A DNA stretch of 64,000 bases from Bradyrhizobiaceae bacterium (lineage in GTDB: Bacteria > Bacteroidota > Ignavibacteria > Kapaibacteriales > Kapaibacteriaceae). Of the stretch, positions 61,501 to 64,000 are shown one piece after another. Below the pieces are notes generated by a model. That model saw only the letters and a list, made by a program, of their open reading frames with translations, was not told the DNA's origin and did no database searches. Location: the NCBI GenBank assembly GCA_024103135.1, contig JAGFIZ010000089.1, positions 22,972 through 86,971 of the forward strand. The letters are read 5' to 3'. The translations under genes and the position numbers were made by a program. Within the stretch, counting starts at the first letter, position 1. Each line of letters opens with the position of its first letter.

Positions 61501-63544
61501 CATAGTACGTACAGTACAGAACCTTGGAACCATCGGCACTGAGTTGGGCAAAGAATCCGTCGGTAAGGTCAGGCCAGGTTGCAGTCGTGTTAGGAACACT
61601 TTGCAATGCATCAGCGGTGACTGGTAAATCCGTCGAGCCGTTGGTTACGCCCCCTACCCAGACTCTGTCCGACTTATCGAGACTAACGGTAAAGATCGAC
61701 TCGATCTTTTGTCCACCTAGGTACGTCCCGAAGATCATTGCACCACTGTTGGACGCATTGAACTTCACGACAAATCCATCGCCGAAGCCATTCCTTGCAG
61801 CTTGATAGGGGAGATGAGTAGGGAAGTTGGCACTGCCTGTTGCGCCAACGATGACGGGATTGCCATTGGAGTCCATGGCAGCGTCGTACATAAAGTCCGT
61901 TGCGTCGGAACCACCGAGGTACGTTGCCCACCGTCTGTCGGGAGCGCCAGCTACGGTGGCAAAGTACACGACCACGCCATCGAATCCACCGCGAAGAGTA
62001 CTGGAGTTCGTGACGGGAACGTTGGTGCTCATGGTATTGCCAGCGCAGGCAATGTTGCCAAAGGCATCGATGGCAATGCACGTGGCTCTGTCTTCAAGGT
62101 CACCACCATAGTACGCCAACCAATCGCCCTGCCATCGATCGGTAGAACCTGTGCGGAGACTGCATCGTGCAATGAACAGGTCGTAGTTGTTGGTGTTGTT
62201 CGCACCATTCTTGGCCCAGGCACCACCAGTCTTGTCGGAAACGCGCGGACTGTTGGTTTCGCCGCAGATGGCCAGGACGTTGTTCTTGAAGGCAATGCCG
62301 GTGCAGCGGTCATTGCGACTTCCATCCATGATCCAACTATCACCCCAGTCACCGGTTGACGTAACACGCATGACCCAACCAGCAACGAAGGAGATCGTGT
62401 CGTCCGGTAGTCCACCAAACGGTCCGCTTCCTCTATCGTCGAGTGCTCTATTGGTATCGGACAGTGGATTGTTCAAGCTATCAAGCGAGCCACAGAGCCA
62501 TACATTTCCAGATGTGTCGGCACAGACATCGTAGCAATAGTCCATGCCCGTTCCGCCCACATAGGTATTCCAGACAAACACGCCTGCATCGGTGAACTTG
62601 CCAACAAAGGCATCGGTGCGTGCCTTGAGATTTGGCTGAAACACCCCAGCTACGGCAGGAAGATCGCGAGTGATGGTTGAGCCAGCGATGAAGATGTTGC
62701 CGTCTGGATCAATCGTCGTCTTGACAAAATTGAACGTCCCGTTCTTACCGTAGTAAGTAGCAAACTCAATCTGTGGATCGATTACGAGCGTCTGTGTTTG
62801 ATCAAAGTCGCCAAGTTCATAGCGCAGCGTGCTTCCTTGAACTTGTGTGTGAACGTCGACCGATTGATGATCGGACGTCCACGCAATGGGCGCACTCTCC
62901 ACAACCGTGCGTAGCGGACTAGTGAATTCTACCGTTCCATTTGAAGTGCGGTTGACGGACGTAGCGCCCACATACCGCAAGGCAATCACCGATGGGTCGG
63001 CGCCCGGCCGCACGACGTAGTCAACCTTCACGCCCCTGGTGTTGCAGTGCATGCGCACGTCAATCCCTGGCCATACGTCGTGGTAGACGAGCGTCTGAGC
63101 GCGCCACGCCTTACGTCCGCGTACCCCAGTTCCCGGCACGATGTACCGTTCATATCCCGTGGCAAGCGTCTCGACTTCCAGTCGGGCCGACGTGTTGGCA
63201 CCAACGAACACGGCATCAATACGATAGAGGTCAATCGTAGGATCGTTGACAACCGAGCCATGCAGTGCACTTTGCACGATGTGAATACCGCCGGCATGAA
63301 CATACCAGGTATTGGCACCATCGTCCACCATCGCATCAACGTGCCTAGCTACGCCACCCGTGGTGTAGCGGACCTGTCCGACGTTCTGCGTAAACGCTGC
63401 AGGTGCCGACGGCTTATTCGACGATGCTGCCCATGTAGGTGAGATGCCTATCAGCAGGCAAGCAAATGCCGCAGCGATCTGCAATGATCTTCGGGAGGTG
63501 GTAGGTAATACCGTGCATAAGAGGAGTACCAAAACACGCTGCAT
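58544..63544 (-). CDS. Giant T9SS-exported SBBP-propeller/Ig-repeat protein
   Basis: 1666 residues from ATG at 63542-63544 (MQRVLVLLL); the open frame continues upstream through REP-like repeats. Signal segment, then a DUF7948-like N-terminal domain (about 60-260; TQNVGQVRY), an SBBP beta-propeller (about 270-740; FGNIACAGNTMS, GGSDATDFMYDAAMDSNGN), a PKD-like pair (about 760-890), a row of ASPM/SPD-2/hydin (choice-of-anchor D) repeats (about 900-1480; ATTIDFGS-type strands), a cohesin-like region (about 1500-1590) and a T9SS C-terminal domain (last ~65). Surface adhesin-like. It forms an operon with the barrel gene 8 bp downstream. Confidence 0.88.
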   Translation of the reverse strand: MQRVLVLLLCTVLPTTSRRSLQIAAAFACLLIGISPTWAASSNKPSAPAAFTQNVGQVRYTTGGVARHVDAMVDDGANTWYVHAGGIHIVQSALHGSVVNDPTIDLYRIDAVFVGANTSARLEVETLATGYERYIVPGTGVRGRKAWRAQTLVYHDVWPGIDVRMHCNTRGVKVDYVVRPGADPSVIALRYVGATSVNRTSNGTVEFTSPLRTVVESAPIAWTSDHQSVDVHTQVQGSTLRYELGDFDQTQTLVIDPQIEFATYYGKNGTFNFVKTTIDPDGNIFIAGSTITRDLPAVAGVFQPNLKARTDAFVGKFTDAGVFVWNTYVGGTGMDYCYDVCADTSGNVWLCGSLDSLNNPLSDTNRALDDRGSGPFGGLPDDTISFVAGWVMRVTSTGDWGDSWIMDGSRNDRCTGIAFKNNVLAICGETNSPRVSDKTGGAWAKNGANNTNNYDLFIARCSLRTGSTDRWQGDWLAYYGGDLEDRATCIAIDAFGNIACAGNTMSTNVPVTNSSTLRGGFDGVVVYFATVAGAPDRRWATYLGGSDATDFMYDAAMDSNGNPVIVGATGSANFPTHLPYQAARNGFGDGFVVKFNASNSGAMIFGTYLGGQKIESIFTVSLDKSDRVWVGGVTNGSTDLPVTADALQSVPNTTATWPDLTDGFFAQLSADGSKVLYCTYYGAQPQDNLPDPPTPPDPPNWPPNTDFGYDQVEGLQADGNAYVAITSTVTGRRMATTPGAFMDATKMNADTTKQVAFLSLFNTCPDSTINIVVNGTPVLCNNETRQLRGPAGFASYKWSNGVKAQNIVVADSGTYILTATTVDGCRYRDTVYITRAAAPSVSIGDSVSTCINTSVQLIATVTGGNPQYSYKWKRLEAGPTYIDADDVERPFVNPNTTSHYIVTVTDALGCTATDTVLVTVINPTTTIAPATLAFRELDACESAVDDSVWVRNPMPYEIWLTKATTSDPVFSVVTDLSSGLRIAPLDSVLIVIRATPLAPGAASGVLTCSGTPCKWTSTASLSVTKAQLVASLVPSIVDFGSMLDCMAAARDTTVTVRNSGTNIMELGVGVFQAPFSLVSPLTSTELKPGESVKLTVRFEPTALGTYSQVVKLPFVSGTCTDSLRLTLRGKRVSAAIVVDPTSIDLGSMEGCEDSKDTVIRIINSGTTASTITLPSTSEIVFTPTGTVDIAPDDTLEVKVNVRPATSGPFTYQVTITGQPCNSSVTLTITGTKSGTSVTATPVVDFGTVYPCAGSTSYTKQIEVTYSGTGSATVTSVAVPANVSTTLKQGTVLDNGVKQTFDVTWTPTADGYYVDSIDVVLEPCSIRRIVRIVGFRANPQITSLDPVITLGAMAGPVTGTSRYENTGTDTLRITAVTVSTNVSVVATRPSLPAQLAPGERLEVDYRVACVESIDDSLSLVIPHVCALSATTRFTGSCAGTGPASATVVIDSVQVKVGDQFSLRLRLTESMNLDANNLHNWEADVIYDPMVVVGRASTPDCFTAGNFQPCMITIRGTRTDSIGVLGTLDFTAILGMQSQTDVVLARFRWTEDTTSAVTTGNGHVTITDICQEGGIRLLIPSGSLFAINAYPIPASSTLTVSVQGMGTDVGTCALYTYTGEYVQDVRLTPNASGNALEQVDVAMLSPGVYVLSINARGTTYRLPVLITR

Positions 63545-63874
63545 GAACGCCCTTGTAACGATGTTCTCGAAATGTAGACCCCATGGTCGAACTGAAAAGA
63601 TAACCCGAGTAGGAGAATGTCCGTGCTTTCGTAGGTCCCCGCTTACGCGGGGACGACACAAAACTGTCTTCCCTGCGCAAGCAGGGACCCAGGTAAAGGA
63701 GCAGCACGTTCAAGCGTTGTTCGCAACCAGGTGTTCTGGGTCCCCGCTTTCGCCGGGATGACGACGCTTACGCGGGGACGACATCACTTGCGTGCGGGAA
63801 GACGGACGCGCAAAACGCAACGCAATCGAAAAAATCGGTATCATTGGTCACCCTTCACAACGAATTCTCTACGC
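63545..63874 (+). other. Intergenic region with hairpin repeats
   Basis: About 330 bases between two divergently oriented genes. The only structured part is the REP-like cluster (63635-63782). The remainder shows no gene, tRNA or clear promoter. Confidence 0.6.
63635..63782. repeat. Cluster of REP-like hairpins
   Basis: GTCCCCGC-TTAC-GCGGGGAC (63635-63654) is a perfect hairpin. TCCCTGC-GCAA-GCAGGGA (63670-63687) is a second. TCCCCGC-TTTC-GCCGGGA (63741-63758) is a third, imperfect, followed by a half copy CTTACGCGGGGACGAC (63767-63782). GGGACCCAG (63684-63692) and CTGGGTCCC (63736-63744) are inverted, so elements two and three face each other, as in BIMEs. REP elements are often moved by RAYT transposases; none is in the window. 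Confidence 0.85.
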
Positions 63875-64000
63875 ATGACGCAATTGGAAACGCTGGCAAA
63901 CGTGCAAGGCAGGTTGTTGCTACAAGACATCTACCGCGAGCTGCGTTATGAACGCCGTTTGGGTACTGCACAGGTTCTTGGTACCATGTGGCGCATCTGC
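63875..64000 (+). CDS. 5' end of an unidentified gene (partial)
   Basis: ATG at 63875 opens 42 codons that run off the window without a stop (begins MTQLETLANVQGRLLLQDIY, rich in Leu, Arg and Glu, so probably helical). No family recognised. Confidence 0.5.
   Translation, partial: MTQLETLANVQGRLLLQDIYRELRYERRLGTAQVLGTMWRIC

Noticed and set aside
63545..63661. 39-codon N-terminal extension of the giant T9SS protein
   Set aside because: It runs through the REP-like hairpin sequence; the signal peptide begins at 63544.
1..64000. tRNA, rRNA, CRISPR array, insertion sequence or prophage genes
   Set aside because: No cloverleaf, repeat-spacer or transposase pattern was seen in any intergenic stretch on either strand.

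Overview
The window looks like chromosomal DNA of a diderm bacterium of the Bacteroidota/Chlorobi (FCB) group, most likely a deep lineage such as Ignavibacteria or 'Candidatus Kapabacteria' (inference). The reasons are several secreted proteins with type IX secretion (T9SS)-like C-terminal domains, a TonB receptor under a TPP riboswitch, OmpA and Omp85 proteins, a lipid A-type glycosyltransferase and LptG, moderate G+C, and sigma70-like promoters. No plasmid, phage, CRISPR, rRNA or tRNA gene was seen.

Layout. 1-3529: tail of an unknown gene, then dxr, rseP, surE. 3492-7801: a glycosyltransferase and a methyltransferase on the minus strand and a kelch/lectin T9SS protein; the methyltransferase and kelch parts are A+T-richer and may be acquired. 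7807-11692: AEC permease, LytTR regulator, glycine-rich secreted protein. 11664-18992: surface polysaccharide and envelope genes (asnB, heparinase-like, flippase, ftsX-like, lptG-like, a HmuY-like lipoprotein). 19054-24589: lone paaA, mazG, an LCP lipoprotein, then murA with an EnvC-like gene. 24724-28340: TPP riboswitch and TonB receptor, SET-domain protein, fatty acid hydroxylase. 28380-33099: lone nuoC, STAS protein, heptosyltransferase-like GT9, Gfo/Idh/MocA oxidoreductase, dnaB. 33178-37355: secreted WD40 protein coupled to an OmpA-type barrel. 37415-46545 (minus strand): CDF transporter, UDP-glucuronate decarboxylase-like epimerase, membrane protein, ffh-rpsP, DUF4397 T9SS protein, glucan phosphorylase. 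46595-51315: tightly coupled tsaC-ptsH-ptsI-Omp85. 51358-57545: deoC, yceI, pirin, DUF1835, serine hydrolase, prfC. 57669-63544: a giant SBBP/T9SS protein followed by a barrel protein. 63545-64000: REP-like hairpins and the start of a further gene.

Two things stand out. First, the octamer AGGGGGCT occurs 29 times on the two strands by hand count, about 12-15 times the number expected by chance, in both orientations and in nearly all reading frames. It behaves like a Chi-type, DNA-uptake or chromosome-organising word. Second, two unlinked loci share one architecture: a secreted beta-propeller protein with a cohesin-like region and a C-terminal sorting-like domain, followed at once by an outer-membrane barrel with a conserved Cys-Cys pair. 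This may be a secreted-adhesin/anchor module comparable to, but different from, SprB/SprF.

Other regulatory structure includes two GTGTTRTAACAC palindromes placed over the yceI promoter, a seven-copy 14-bp tandem repeat between yceI and pirin, and several intrinsic terminators. All counts and boundaries were made by eye.
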